This document shows, piece by piece, positions 1 through 10,237 of a DNA stretch of 64,000 nt (the first letter of the stretch is position 1; each line of letters begins with the position of its first letter). This stretch comes from Diaporthe sp. PMI_573. Taxonomy: Eukaryota; Ascomycota; Sordariomycetes; Diaporthales; Diaporthaceae. Below the pieces are notes generated by a model. It saw only the letters and a list, made by a program, of their open reading frames with translations, searched no databases and was not told the origin of the DNA. The stretch is from positions 186,001 through 250,000 of the forward strand of contig JAJTUP010000050.1 of the NCBI GenBank assembly GCA_021399435.1, given 5' to 3'. A program made the position numbers and the translations under genes.

Positions 1-3000
1 CTCCTCCAACAAATCTAGTGAGATTAAACGATCTGGGTCATCTTCTGCTAATAGGCCCTTTTCAAGTTCGACCACATGCTCAAGAATCTCTATTGCCTCC
101 TCAATCCGCCGGTTGTTGAGGTAGGCCCTTGCAAGCTCGTGTTCTGAAGTGAGTCGGAAATGATCCTCCTCTCGGAGCGTCCTCTTTTGGATCTCAACCA
201 CGTGCTCAAACATCTCTATCGCCTCCTTGATCTGCTGGTCTTCGAGGTAGGCCCTTGCAAGCTCGTGTTCTGAATCGAGTCGGGAATGATCCTCCTCTCG
301 GAGCGTCCTCTTTTGGACCTCAACCACATGCTCAAACATCTCTATCGCCTCCTTGATCCGCCTATCGGCGAGGTAGGCCCTTGCAAGCTCGTGTTCTGAG
401 GTGAGTCGGAATTGATCCTCCTCTCGGAGCGTCCTCTTTTGGACCTCAACCACATGCTCAAACATCTCTATCGCCTCCTCAATCCGCCTATCATCGAGGT
501 AGGCTGTTGCGAGCACCTGTTCTGAGGTGAGTCGGAATTGATCCTCCTCTCGGAGCGTCTTCTGTTTCCATTCCCAGACGTCTTCAAGCCATTTAATAGC
601 CTCTTTAAACTGCCGATCTTCAGATAGGCGCAGTCCGACACGGGTTGAGAGTGAAAATCGTTCATCGATACAGCGATCTTTACTCCGTTCTAATAGCCGA
701 ACAGAGTGTGGAAAGTAGCTCTGCCATACTTCTTGATTCGCGCCATCGTCATCGATGAAGACCGTGTCCATGTCGTTTAAAGCACTGAGCATAGTCTCTT
801 GCGTCCGTGCCTCTTTTTCAATCCACACTCTGGTCGCCAAGTGCACCAGACTATGCATATCGTACACATCGTTATTCCGAAGTCGGGCTAAGAAAGCGAA
901 TCCGACCAGCGTGCCGATTGCAGACTCTTGGTCTTGCTGAGACTCCATTCGGGGGAATAGAGACTGTGGTATGGCCTTTGGCTCAACACAGGACAGAAAT
1001 GAAAGTAGCTTATATGCGGCCGGATCGGTCTGTTGAATCTGGGTAAAGGATACAATCCACGTGGTTGCCACGGCATTGCCTACGCCTCGGTACCGTGTAT
1101 CGTCCGGAAACTCTTGGGTCATCAAGCTTACAACGTCCTTGTCTGTCCCATGTAACAGGTCGATGTACCGTTGAATAGTCAAATGCGGGTTGCAGTTGAG
1201 GTAGGCGGCAGCTTGCACGATAGCCAATGGTAGGTAAGTGAGTTCCTCGAGGAGTCTTGCTGCTATAGTTTCCTCCTCGATCAACTCTTTGTGGAACAGG
1301 GATCTCCTGAGAAAGGTCGTTGCCTCTTCAGCAGCCATTTGGTGGAGCTCGACAATATCGGCACGCGCTGCAGATGTGGCGATCTCCGCTGAACGTGTCG
1401 TAAAAAGAACAAGGCCATCGTCGTGAATTGGTAGGTAGTCTTTGATTGTCGCTAATTGGGTCTTCTTGTCGATGTTATCGATGATGAGCAACCACTTTCC
1501 TGCCCCACTCGATTCAAGATATTGTTTCACCAACATCCTTGCCTCTTCATTTTTAGTATTCATTTGAAGTTCTGCCTTCCTACCTATCTCTAGGTAGTCT
1601 CGGTAGAAGGTGGTATCGCTAAGCGCTGATAACCGGAAGACTGAGTATTCTGGACGGTATTCCTGGACCCAAAAGGCGAAGTGGAGGGCTACCTGAGTCT
1701 TGCCGACTCCGCCGAGTCCGACGATGGCGAGCTTCTGGCACTCTGGTTGGATAAAAAGCTTTTGCCTCAGATCTTGCAGAATAGTGTCCCGGCCGACAAA
1801 ATACTGGTTACGAGGGAAAGGTATGGAGTAGCGGGTGGTTCCTATAATCATGTTACCTTATTGTTTTATTGAAAGCAAACCCAAGAGTACTAACTGTGAG
1901 GCACGCCGCCTGGTTCCGCTATAATCCCAGAACGGCCTCCAGGCTTTTTGAAGAAGTCATTACGGAACTTCTCGATTGCCCTCTGATTTTCGTCCAAGTA
2001 ATTCCTTGTGTGAGCGGCTATCGTGCTCGCTTTCTCGTGGTCTGACAATCTGACGTCGTCTAGACCACGTTCCACATTGAATCTATAATACTGGCCTCCC
2101 TCTTTATACCTATCGTCGAGTTTTCTTGCAACTTTTGTTGACTCTGAGGCCATCGTTTTCAATGCACTCAAGATGGACCGTCTTGAGTCCTGGATCGTCA
2201 CAACGCTTCCTAGCCCTGTGCCGATGCTGAGGATACGCAACTGATCATATCTAGGAAATTGCTTCTCTGCTTCTTCAATCAGGATCTCTGTCGGGTTATT
2301 ATATCCAAATCCGGCATCTATGAACTCTATCTTGTCGCGGCCGAGTTGGATAGACTTGAAGAAGGTCGTTGCAGCCGACGTCGCGCGGGCAACCTGCCAG
2401 ATGCTGCAGTCTTTATAGGAGGTAAATGTGTCGTATGTCTTGAAGAGCATAGGACGAGCGTCTATGTTGGCCTTTGTGATGGCTAGAACGACACTATAAG
2501 ACATTAGCACTAGCCTCCCCCACTATGCATTCCCTACTTAAGACTTACGTCTTAGTGCAGGTTGTATCCCGAAATTGCAAGTCGTCATGCGTGCAAGTCG
2601 TCTCGCTCTGTGGATGTTCGCTTCGTTTTGCAGTGCACTCTGGGTCGGTACAATTTTCCCGCACGACTTGCTTGATCGCCTTCTCGAGGGCAGTGGCTGA
2701 GAAGGCGCCTTTTGGTTCCGCAGGTAGTGGAAGGATCCGCCGTTTCGGCGTGAAGGCGGCCTGACCGACTTTATCATACGCCTGTATACACTCGTCTACT
2801 GTCATTCGCAGTCGTCCAAGCATGATCGCAATGATCCTATCAGGTTTATTAGCAGAAAAGATAGATGGGACGAGGACAGTTCATACCCCCCAGTGCTAGT
2901 ACCGCCAATTAAATCGAAGTAGTCGCATGGTCGAGGCACTTGGTCCAAGCCCTGGGACTCGCAAATACGCTCCATGATATTCTCCAGGATGAGGAGGCTG

Positions 3001-3122
3001 GACTTGCCACGTATACCCCCGCCATCTATCAATAGTCAGTTGCTGTTCCGAGTGGAGGAGCTGGGACGGTTACCAAGCGAGAGGATCCTGGGCGGCCGAT
3101 CCAGATAACTAGGGGTATCCAT
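1..3122 (-). CDS. Patatin / NB-ARC / TPR NLR-like protein (3' end outside window)
   Basis: A STAND/NLR-type gene: an N-terminal patatin-like lipase effector, a nucleotide-binding NB-ARC switch and C-terminal TPR sensor repeats. I chose the ATG at 3122 because it gives a short first exon ending in R-I-L-S-L that a 48-bp intron (about 3073-3026, GTAACC..ATAG) joins to DGGGIRG, the patatin oxyanion hole. The nucleophile elbow G-T-S-T-G follows near 2900, another intron lies near 2890-2840, and a third has its donor near 2545 and acceptor near 2495. The second catalytic aspartate is in D-A-G-F-G near 2320. A further intron (about 1903-1828) leads into NB-ARC: F-V-G-R-D, then the Walker A motif G-L-G-G-V-G-K-T-Q near 1690-1725 and a Walker B-like LLIIDNID near 1480. 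TPR units of 42 residues begin near 660 and run off the left edge. No disabling mutation was seen. Family knowledge suggests a role in non-self recognition or programmed cell death; that role is inferred. Confidence 0.88.
46..675 (-). repeat. Tandem 126-bp repeats encoding TPR units
   Basis: The block that begins ctctcggagcgt recurs at about 172, 298, 424 and 550, an exact 126-bp (42-codon) spacing. The encoded units share the core EAIEMFEHVVE..KRTLREED and then a helix ending in ELARAYL. The central three units differ at only a handful of residues, for example HS/HF/QF after REED and DR/DQ/NN before the next helix. The 42-residue period is that of kinesin-light-chain-type TPRs. The outer units are more diverged. 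Near-identity between neighbouring units implies recent duplication or gene conversion. Confidence 0.9.
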
Positions 3123-4062
3123 GAAGATACGCCTGTCTGACGGTGCGGGTCGCTATGGTGCTTGGAACTTAATCGTGGTGGATCCGTCTGATCGCGAACC
3201 GATCAAGTGGGAGACTGCCAGGAGGATCTGCGGGGAAGTGCAGCCTAAGGCAGAAATAGAGCCTCTCACGTGATACTGCAATATCGCCAAGTAGAACCTG
3301 CTTGGCAGCCTTGGTTGGTTGGTAAAACGATTGCTCGCACCACTGGAGACCAACTCGGTACGGCGTTCGACGACAAGTCGAGCAGACAGGTCACGATGGA
3401 CTTCCCGCCTCGCATGAGGCGGGCGTGCCTTCAAAACCGTCATCAGCCGGGATGGGAGGTGGGCGAGATGGAAGAGATTGCGGTGTTGACGACACGTGGC
3501 TCGTAGTTCTGCTAGAAGACATGATAATGCAGCACGAATTGACAATGGCTCAGACAGATTGGCATGACACGAAAATTCACTGAGGCAAACGTGTCGTGTC
3601 ACGCAGACGCGTCGTGTCATTGAACTTAAAGTGAAGGTAAGCTGGAGCTGACCAATGGCAGCCCTAGAAACCACCCCAACCCAGACCAACCCAGACCACC
3701 CAATCCGACCGGCAGCTCTGGTCTGTCGGTCTGATGAGATTTGCCGGTCGGTCGGTCTGCGGTTTGAAGATGGTCTGTCAGACGGTCTGTCAGACGGTCG
3801 GTCTGTTAGCCACACTGGTGCCGCATGGGGGCGTCAATACGGATGGGACGCATCTTTGCTGCTGCTATCATAGTATGGGAGTGTCTCCCAGGAGGTTTTC
3901 GTCAATCTTCGTCTGCAAACCATTGACGAGGTGCTACAATACCCTGAAGCCATTTGCATTTAGTGCAGTCACAGGCGAAGGTTATTCTGCCATACCTGAT
4001 TGTGTTCAGAAGGATCAGCCGAAAGCCGTAGCGTGGGCGTGTTCAGAAATCCTCACTGAGAT
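3123..4062. other. Intergenic; tandem CAGACGGTCTGT repeats ending in a hAT-like terminus
   Basis: No convincing gene. A cluster of cggtctgtcaga units at about 3765-3805 ends in TTAGCCACACTG at about 3807-3818. That is the same terminal motif that closes the hAT-C remnant at 51585 (TTAGCCACACTG), and hAT-B ends in TTAGCAACACTG. Subterminal short repeats beside a terminal inverted repeat are normal for hAT elements, so this is probably the end of a short or truncated hAT copy. I could not find a matching left end. Open frames across the repeat read only repeats. Confidence 0.4.
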
Positions 4063-4632
4063 TTAGCCAGCGAGAAGGCAAAGTGGCGCGCCCAAGGCGC
4101 AGAAACAATGCAACCGGCGTGTTCCTGTTCGATAAGGCTTCAGCTGGGGAGACCGACAATCGTCACGCCTCAAGCAGTACGGCGTAATAGTTATCCCCGT
4201 CCAGGCCCATGGCGCAACCACCAACAGCTGACCGTGCATGAGTGTGTTGGCAATTGGTTCAGTTGGTGGGAAGACGAATCGGGGATTCATTGGATACAGG
4301 TTTATTAACGAGAAGACCCTGTTTTTCACAAGGCTGACGATCACATTCTCCTTTTTCTGCAAAGAGGTCGTCTCTGAAACCCATGGTTCAGCCACTCGTC
4401 TCCGTGGCAGCATAGTGGCATATTCATGAGTCGCCCACTCAGTTTTTGACAAGTCGACCGGACTGGCTAACCAGTATTCGACACTAAAACGTTGGGTGGT
4501 GTGCAGGAACTCCTTAGACGTGAAGAGGGTGGCAGGGAGATTGCTGCCTGGCAAAGGCCTGTCAAATAACGTTGTACTCAATTTGAATTGTAGGGAAGAT
4601 GGCTGACAGGCACTTGGAAGCCTTGTCCACAA
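4063..4632 (-). other. Unrecognised 189-codon open frame
   Basis: An open frame of 189 codons with no family I recognise. The middle part has ordinary-looking composition (EYWLASPVDLSKTEWATHEY), but no intron signals, signal peptide or motif support it. A run of 12 C residues lies just upstream at 4678-4689. It may be a gene relic or chance. Confidence 0.2.
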
Positions 4633-4799
4633 TAGGTGCGCGAGGTGGTTGGGTCCTCCACTTTGCCGACGATTCGTCCCCCCCCCCCCGGAGGACCTTA
4701 ACGATGCAGTAACACGTCCATGAGGCAGTCAAGATCCTTCGAGGAGGGTCAAACTGAGTCTAAAGCACAAGGATTGTATACGTGAATTCCATGGTACAT

Positions 4800-5254
4800 G
4801 GTATTGTGCTGTGTGGAACGTTGAAGATTCGTGCAGCTTGACGTGCACTTAAGGGTTTCTTTTGATTTTTTTTTAGAATTCTCAATTGCCTGAAGTGCTA
4901 GTTTGATTTTCTCCTCTTTTGAGTAGATTGGCATTGTGGATGTTGATTTCTAGCGTGTTGAATATTTAAGTAGGTAGAGTGATGCGAGACTGACGCGAAA
5001 AATGGGGACGCGATCTACACCAAAAACAAACCCGTCCACCAAAACTTTAAACTTTCAGACTGGCACAGCAACCCCACCACGCCTCCAAATTAGCTGAATC
5101 AATTAAAAATGAGGAATTCAAAGCAGTTGGCACCAATTGGTGCCAACTTTTATTGATATGTTCGCACTGGGTGGGTGCTGGGGTTGGCTAAAGTTGGTAG
5201 AAATAGCAAAACTGTCCGGCTGGGTGGTATGTCCGGCTGGGTGGTAAACCACGT
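4800..5254 (-). mobile_element. Fot1/pogo-like transposon relic, 5' end only (copy 1)
   Basis: On the minus strand this holds the 5' end of a pogo-type element: terminal sequence ACGTGGTTTACCACCCAGCC next to a TA at 5255-5256, about 300 bp of leader, then an ATG at 4934 opening a frame that starts MPIYSKEEKIKLALQAIENS. That start is shared with 28042 and 58716. Homology to copy 3 stops near 4800, within the helix-turn-helix coding region, so all catalytic regions are missing. A 1-bp expansion in an A/T run shifts the frame after about 24 codons. TA target duplication is known for Tc1/mariner/pogo elements. Confidence 0.8.
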
Positions 5255-5557
5255 TACTAATATATGCCATAACTGATAGATTTGGTCAGAACCGTTCCGT
5301 ACACTAGTGACTAGTTGGACGAAATCAAAATGGGAAAAGAATACTTAATATGCTGGTTTTGTCACATCCTCTCGTAGTCGTGTCAGTTCAGCCTGAACCA
5401 ATGAAAGTCTCCTAATCGTGGTGCTGCCCAACATTTGAGTATTCAGCCATTGATTAAGCCACTTTTGGCTGGCTCCGTGTCTAGCTGAAGCATGAAGGCA
5501 GGAGGCTTAATGTCACAATTATTAACTTATAAACGAATTTTTTTATCAATTTAAGAC
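5255..5557. other. Intergenic, nothing recognised
   Basis: About 300 bp between the pogo relic and the hydrolase stop codon. It is A/T-rich near 5520-5550, just downstream of the hydrolase, and may include its 3' UTR. I see no gene. Confidence 0.4.
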
Positions 5558-6454
5558 TCAAATCCCATGCTTCCCCAAAAACTCCACAATCCACCCCGCC
5601 ATCTCAACTTCATTAGTCTCCAACGCGAAATGGCCTGCATCTAACCACCTGACCTCCAACCTTTTCTCGTCAACATCCCTCCTAAAAGGCTCCACCCCCT
5701 CCTTGACAAAAATCGGATCATTCTTCCCCCAAACCGCAAGAACCTTAACCTCACTCTCCCTCAACCACTTCTGAAAACTGGGATAAAGATCCAAATTCGT
5801 GCGGTAGTCATACAAGAGATCAAGCTGGATATCCTCATTGCCAGGTCTTGCCATCAATGCGGTGTCAAGGTAGTAAGATTCCGGCGGGATGGAATCGGGA
5901 TGGGGAGAGCCAAATGTGTATTGCCACTTCGTGGTCTCGAAGTTCAGGGCTGCGGTGCGGATCGTTTCGCGGTCCGAGGTCGCGCCTGAGGTCCAGTATT
6001 GTTGTATTGGGGCCCAGAAATCTTTTCCGAGGCCTTCGACGTAGGCGTTTCCGTTTTGTGTGATGAGGGCGGTGATTGCGTCTGGACGTTCGAGCGCGAG
6101 GCGGAATGCAGTGGGAGCGCCGTAGTCGAAAATATAGACGGCGAATTTTTTGATGGAGAGTGCGTCGAGGAAGGATGAGATGGTTTGAGTTATAGAGGCG
6201 AAGGTGTATTTGTAGTTACGGGAGGCGGGGACGACTGTGAAGCCAAAGCCGGGAAGGTCGGGTGCAATCACGTGGTGTTTGGAGGAGAGAAGGGGAATCA
6301 GGTTACGGAACTGATGGGAGGATGAAGGGAAGCCGTGAAGGAGGAGCAGGACTGGTGCGGTTGGGGAACCGGCGCTGCGGTAGAAGACTTCTACGCCATC
6401 GGCGGTAATGGCTGAGACCTTGGCTGTGGACGACATCGTGACTGATTGTGGCAT
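5558..6454 (-). CDS. Alpha/beta hydrolase, epoxide hydrolase / haloalkane dehalogenase-like
   Basis: An intact, intronless 298-residue protein of normal family length. Visible features are the oxyanion-hole motif H-G-F-P at residues 40-43, D-L-P-G-F-G at 66-71, and the nucleophile elbow F-D-Y-G-A-P, where D110 replaces the usual serine as in epoxide hydrolases and dehalogenases. The acid is D246 in G-K-N-D-P and the general-base histidine is H275 in A-G-H-F-A-L-E-T. No signal peptide is seen, so it is probably cytosolic. Start at 6454; M7 is a possible alternative. It is divergently oriented to the reductase at 7397. Substrate is unknown; hydrolysis of an epoxide or C-halogen bond is inferred from D110. 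Confidence 0.9.
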   Translation of the reverse strand: MPQSVTMSSTAKVSAITADGVEVFYRSAGSPTAPVLLLLHGFPSSSHQFRNLIPLLSSKHHVIAPDLPGFGFTVVPASRNYKYTFASITQTISSFLDALSIKKFAVYIFDYGAPTAFRLALERPDAITALITQNGNAYVEGLGKDFWAPIQQYWTSGATSDRETIRTAALNFETTKWQYTFGSPHPDSIPPESYYLDTALMARPGNEDIQLDLLYDYRTNLDLYPSFQKWLRESEVKVLAVWGKNDPIFVKEGVEPFRRDVDEKRLEVRWLDAGHFALETNEVEMAGWIVEFLGKHGI

Positions 6455-7396
6455 TTGCGTATCGAGATGAGAGTTGATGAAAAATTGAGGGGGAAATTTA
6501 AAGCGTCGATCGATCGTTTAAATAGTACGCTCTCCTCAAAAGCTCAACAGTAGATTATAAATCCATGTGAGAGCCCGCGGAGGAGATTGTCGCTTCAATG
6601 CAAATACCTCTGTGATCGAGAATGAAGCTTCGTTTGGGTAGAATCGTGATGGACTAATGGCACGATGGCCATATTCCATAAGCAGCAACCGATGAGCTAC
6701 GCCTTCCGATTGGCATGGACTGAAGTTTGTTGATGATCGACGTTTAGTAATCCCTTCGCAGGGTGAGCCTACCCATTTCAATCTAGTGTACGTGCAGCTC
6801 AGAATCCATCAACCCGGGGATAGCATGCAAGCTGAAATTGAAGGCAGCATTGTTGGTTGGTGGCTCGGTGCTCAGCACAAGTCTGACGTCAATATGACGC
6901 TTGCACCTCGCTGACAAACCTTACATGCATCCGCAGGGTTCCCAGAGCCCTCATGTTTTTCAGCTTGTTGAGTCGTTAGAGAATCATTACCTATTTCGGA
7001 TTTTGTTCACCCCTGCTCGTGCAGATCACCCCCGACTTTTGTCGTTACTCAGGCTGACCCCGCATATTGACCACGTCCAAAACTTGAGATCTCTCACAAA
7101 GAATGAGATGGAAGGCCCATGGATTTTCCCGTCCTAGAAGCATTGAGTTTAGTCCCCTCTGTCCTGATACTCCTTGCCGAGAAGTTCACAACATGAAGAT
7201 CCGACGATGATGCACAGTCCTTTGTAAGCTGGGGATGTGGAGGAGCTGAGCCCCAAGGGGGGTCGAATATGTAAATTTATATTATTTTTCTTCTCGAAAA
7301 CTTCAACAAAGCATACTTCACTTCCCAGCATCTTCCACATTTAAGAACCAGCAACCAAGCTTTAAATTTACCTTGCAATTAACCAGAACATCCAAA
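6455..7396. promoter_or_regulatory. Divergent intergenic region between two enzyme genes
   Basis: About 940 bp between the hydrolase (minus) and the MDR reductase (plus). No gene is recognisable inside. Two short open frames (6536-6781 minus, 6901-7137 plus) have no family signature. The region presumably carries both promoters. A run rich in ttttcttctcg and aaatttatattattt lies upstream of the reductase start. No specific operator was identified. Confidence 0.4.
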
Positions 7397-8371
7397 ATGA
7401 AGGCTATCTTCCTCTCAAACCCCGGCAAACCCTCAACCTATGTTTTCAAAGACATCCCCATTCCCGAATCCCTACCCGGTCACGCAGTAATCCAAGTCAA
7501 AGCCTTCGGCCTCAACCATGCAGAAATGCACATGCGGAAAGGAGAGTGGTCTGAGATCCACGAAATCAGCGGAATAGAATGTGTCGGAGTCGTTCACTCC
7601 TGTCCTGGTAACGAATTTGCCGTCGGTACGAAGGTAGCCGCACTCATGGGCGGCATGGGTCGAACCATCCCTGGCAGCTATGCGGAATACACTCGAGTGC
7701 GGGTAGGCAACGTTGTTTCGATCGAGTCTATTTTGAGCTGGGAGGAACTTGCTGCTATTCCAGAGTCGTATGCGACGGCTTGGTCAGCTTTGTTTCGAAA
7801 CTTGGAGTTGCAGAAAGGCCAGAGACTTCTGATCAGAGGAGGAACATCCTCTCTGGGGCATGCGGCAATCAATCTCGCTGTCAACGCTGGCGCGAAGGTC
7901 ACTGCAACGACCAGGAATTTGGACAGAGCTGCAATTTTGAAAGATCTTGGCGCTGAGGGAGTTGTACTGGAAGGCCCGGAACTGTCGAAGAGGCTTCCAT
8001 ATAAAAGTTTTGACGCAGTGCTTGATCTGGTCGGAAACAGCGTTGTGATGGATTCCTTGGAGATCCCTCGTCGAGGTGGGCGTGTGTGTATAGCTGGCTG
8101 GCTCGGTGGACTTGCTCCTATAAAGGAATTCAACCCGTTGTTGCAAATGCCGACCGGTGTTCATTTGAGCTTTTTCGGTAGTCCGCACTTCGGCATGCCA
8201 GGAATTGAAGTGTCGGACGTTCCAATGCAGAAAATTGCGGAGGATGTCGCCAAGGGTCGTTACAAGGCGAAGCCATCCCAGGTGTTTCAATTCGAGGATA
8301 TCACGAAAGCCCATCAGGCCATGGAACAAGGAAGCGGCGTTGGAAAGTTGGTAGTAAAAATTTCCGAATGA
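7397..8371 (+). CDS. MDR-family zinc-independent alcohol dehydrogenase / quinone reductase-like
   Basis: Medium-chain dehydrogenase/reductase of 324 residues from the first ATG at 7397 (the context tccaaaATGA is typical of fungi). The N-terminal GroES-like domain contains G-L-N-H-A-E-M and the G-I-E-C-V-G-V-V core. The Rossmann domain begins near residue 150 with L-L-I-R-G-G-T-S-S-L-G-H-A, matching the NADPH-binding GGxSxxG pattern of quinone oxidoreductases. The cysteine/histidine ligands of catalytic zinc are absent, as expected for this branch. Reading frame is intact and the C-terminus (G-K-L-V-V-K-I) is complete. It probably performs NADPH-dependent reduction of an enone or quinone; the substrate is not inferable. 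Confidence 0.9.
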   Translation: MKAIFLSNPGKPSTYVFKDIPIPESLPGHAVIQVKAFGLNHAEMHMRKGEWSEIHEISGIECVGVVHSCPGNEFAVGTKVAALMGGMGRTIPGSYAEYTRVRVGNVVSIESILSWEELAAIPESYATAWSALFRNLELQKGQRLLIRGGTSSLGHAAINLAVNAGAKVTATTRNLDRAAILKDLGAEGVVLEGPELSKRLPYKSFDAVLDLVGNSVVMDSLEIPRRGGRVCIAGWLGGLAPIKEFNPLLQMPTGVHLSFFGSPHFGMPGIEVSDVPMQKIAEDVAKGRYKAKPSQVFQFEDITKAHQAMEQGSGVGKLVVKISE

Positions 8372-8516
8372 CTTTTTTTTTGGCGGAGATTGTTGATGTA
8401 TCCTTTTACCTTGTTTTTTATTTTATTTTTATTTTTTAGCTGAATTTGAACCTGCAACTCTGACCACCCTATACTACCAAAGAGATTCAAGTGAAAATGT
8501 TAGAACTCCCACTTGT

Positions 8517-8762
8517 TGTGAGGGTTGGAACCCCTGTTGTTGACGTGGGCTGTGCCCACGGGACGTACGCATGACGACGTCTGCTGAAGAAGTTTCGCTG
8601 ACGTCCTACTACAATGACGCCTCACTTCTAAGGTAACGATGCAGCTGGCTGTACTAGGTATAAAGAAGGGTAACGGCTACTTGGTATTTAGTTCTTTACG
8701 TAGTTCTTTACAGTTCAACCTGGGTTCTTGTTCCTGATCTATTGTTGACTTGGCCCGTCACA
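8517..8762. repeat. LTR-like sequence (TGTGAGGG..GTCACA)
   Basis: A 246-bp stretch begins TGTGAGGGTTGG and ends CCCGTCACA, so its ends form TGTGA..TCACA. The same end pattern occurs in the better supported solo LTR at 9116-9284. A TATA-like stretch (ggtataaagaag) is present internally. The 5-bp flanks (CTTGT and GTTGG) do not match, so a clean solo LTR is not proven. It lies directly against the HET fragment. Confidence 0.5.
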
Positions 8763-8763
8763 G

Positions 8764-9000
8764 TTGGGAATACTTGGCCAAGATGAGCAGGACTCGGAAT
8801 TCTTGGTCCCTGATGCGGCACGCTCGGATGAAGAGAACTTCACACGCGTTGCTGTCCACATCGTGACAACATATCGAAATCTCGATATCTTGTCTTATGC
8901 ATCATACCACCCATGGGAAACTAGGTCAAACGAGTACCCTTTGCCCTCGTGGGTTCCAGATTTCAGTGTCGAAGGACATGATACCCAACAGAGACCCAAA
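8764..9000 (+). pseudogene. HET (heterokaryon incompatibility) domain fragment
   Basis: The frame reads G-I-L-G-Q-D-E, then a D-x-x-R-S-D-E-E-N-F-T-R-V-A segment, then N-L-D-I-L-S-Y-A and L-P-S-W-V-P-D-F-S. This succession, ending in the L-P-S-W-V-P-D-W/F-S signature, is the C-terminal half of the HET domain found in fungal incompatibility proteins. There is no start, no N-terminal half and no C-terminal extension. LTR-like repeats sit on both sides (8517-8762 and 9116-9284), so retroelement insertion may have destroyed it. Confidence 0.72.
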
Positions 9001-9115
9001 CAACTCAACCAACTCAACGGGCGACCTATATTGAGTGAATTGGCTTAGTAATAGCCGACCTCTCGTTGAGTTGATCAACTGAACGCTTTCGTTGAATGGA
9101 TTGACGTTGAGTTGG

Positions 9116-9284
9116 TGTGAGGGAACGATCATGTGACTTTCATACTTTATGAATAGTCTCACTTTATGAATATTTGTTTAAATAGCTTAAGTCGGAGTTT
9201 TCCTTAGGCGTCTCTTTCTTTACTCGTAAACAATCACTTTACCCAAGTCACACTCGACCTCGTTCGTGCTCTTGTCCTGTCACA
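9116..9284. repeat. Solo LTR with 5-bp target duplication
   Basis: A 169-bp sequence begins TGTGAGGGAACG and ends CCTGTCACA. It is flanked by the identical pentamer GTTGG at 9111-9115 and 9285-9289. TG..CA ends and a 5-bp duplication are the signature of a solo LTR left after LTR-LTR recombination. The element family is not determinable from the LTR alone. Confidence 0.75.
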
Positions 9285-9335
9285 GTTGGCCTAGTTGACG
9301 AGATATAAAGAGAGACTATAATTCAAGAGCGTGCA

Positions 9336-9606
9336 TTCAGCAGCAGTGGTTTCCTATCGCCCTCGAAGACTATACTGGCTGGCAGTTCACAGCGACGAAG
9401 AAGGGCTGGATGGAGGAACCTATCGCGATTCACTGGCTTCGGAAGGTCTTCATCCCTCAGACAGCGCCGGAAGACTCATCAGACTGGCGCCTTCTCGTAA
9501 TCGACGGGCACCATACACATACAACGATTGACTTCATGTGGGAATGCTTCTCGAATAAGATATATGTCGTCTTTTTGCCTGCCCACTCGTCGCATATGCT
9601 GCTGTG
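9336..9606 (+). mobile_element. Fot1/pogo-like transposase fragment (DDE core)
   Basis: Encodes a piece of a DDE_1 transposase: Q-Q-Q-W-F-P, then KKGWMEEPIAIHWLRKVF, then L-L-V-I-D-G-H-H-T-H-T-T with the second catalytic aspartate, and F-L-P-A-H-S-S-H-M-L. It is very similar to the transposase at 62557-64000, and here it keeps the consensus V-I-D-G-H where that copy has V-I-D-R-H. It breaks off just before the third-aspartate region (P-L-D-V). No N-terminus or ends are present. Confidence 0.85.
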
Positions 9607-10237
9607 GCGGTTGTCACCACTAGACGGGCTGACACCACCACAAGGTGCTGGCAGGGGGCTGACCCCTGCGACAGGCACGGACCACGGTTATTAAACTTCT
9701 CCAACGCGTCGCACATCGCGAGTTTCTTTTCTTTCTTCTCCTCTCCTCAAGCTTAGAATCTTCGTACGTAGTGCCAATACAACAGCTTCCATGCTGGACA
9801 TTGCTGGCCGTTACAGGCGCGGCGGCTTCCCGTGAGGTGGCTGCACGTGAGGAGGATGTCCACGTTGAGGCTTCGCATGAGGAGGAAGCCGCCGCTGAGG
9901 CTACGCGTGAGGAGCATCCTCCTGTCGTTGTCCCGCAATCAGAGAATAGGAGTACGGCTCGCAAGGCAATTCAGAAAGGGAGTAATCAATAACGTCTCCC
10001 CAATGCAGCCATGTGTTCATGCTTCGGTCCTGCCATGTGCCCAAGGCATCTGTACGTCTGTGTTGGGACCTACGGAGAGCTATCATATGGCTGTTCCACA
10101 ACTGGGTTGCAGATGTCAGGGACCCTACCATATAGAAATGCTGGCAGAAGTATACACTATTGCAAAACCAGGGCCGAGAGATTATAGTGCTAAGTCACAG
10201 GGAGGACGAGGGTTAGAGAGAGGAAGAGAATAATGAA
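9607..10237. other. Unassigned region with imperfect CGTGAGGAGG repeats
   Basis: No recognisable gene. Between about 9830 and 9925 a short motif (cgtgaggaggatg and variants such as catgaggagg) recurs at about 18-27-bp spacing and encodes a Glu/Ala-rich stretch. It might be the 5' part of a decayed transposon or gene; I cannot assign it. Confidence 0.3.

Noticed and set aside
3153..3815. 220-codon minus-strand open frame beginning with repeated D-R-P-S
   Set aside because: It translates the cggtctgtcaga repeat block; no family likeness and repeats explain the open frame.
4678..4689. Run of 12 C residues
   Set aside because: Simple homopolymer, probably sequencing- or replication-prone; no feature attached.
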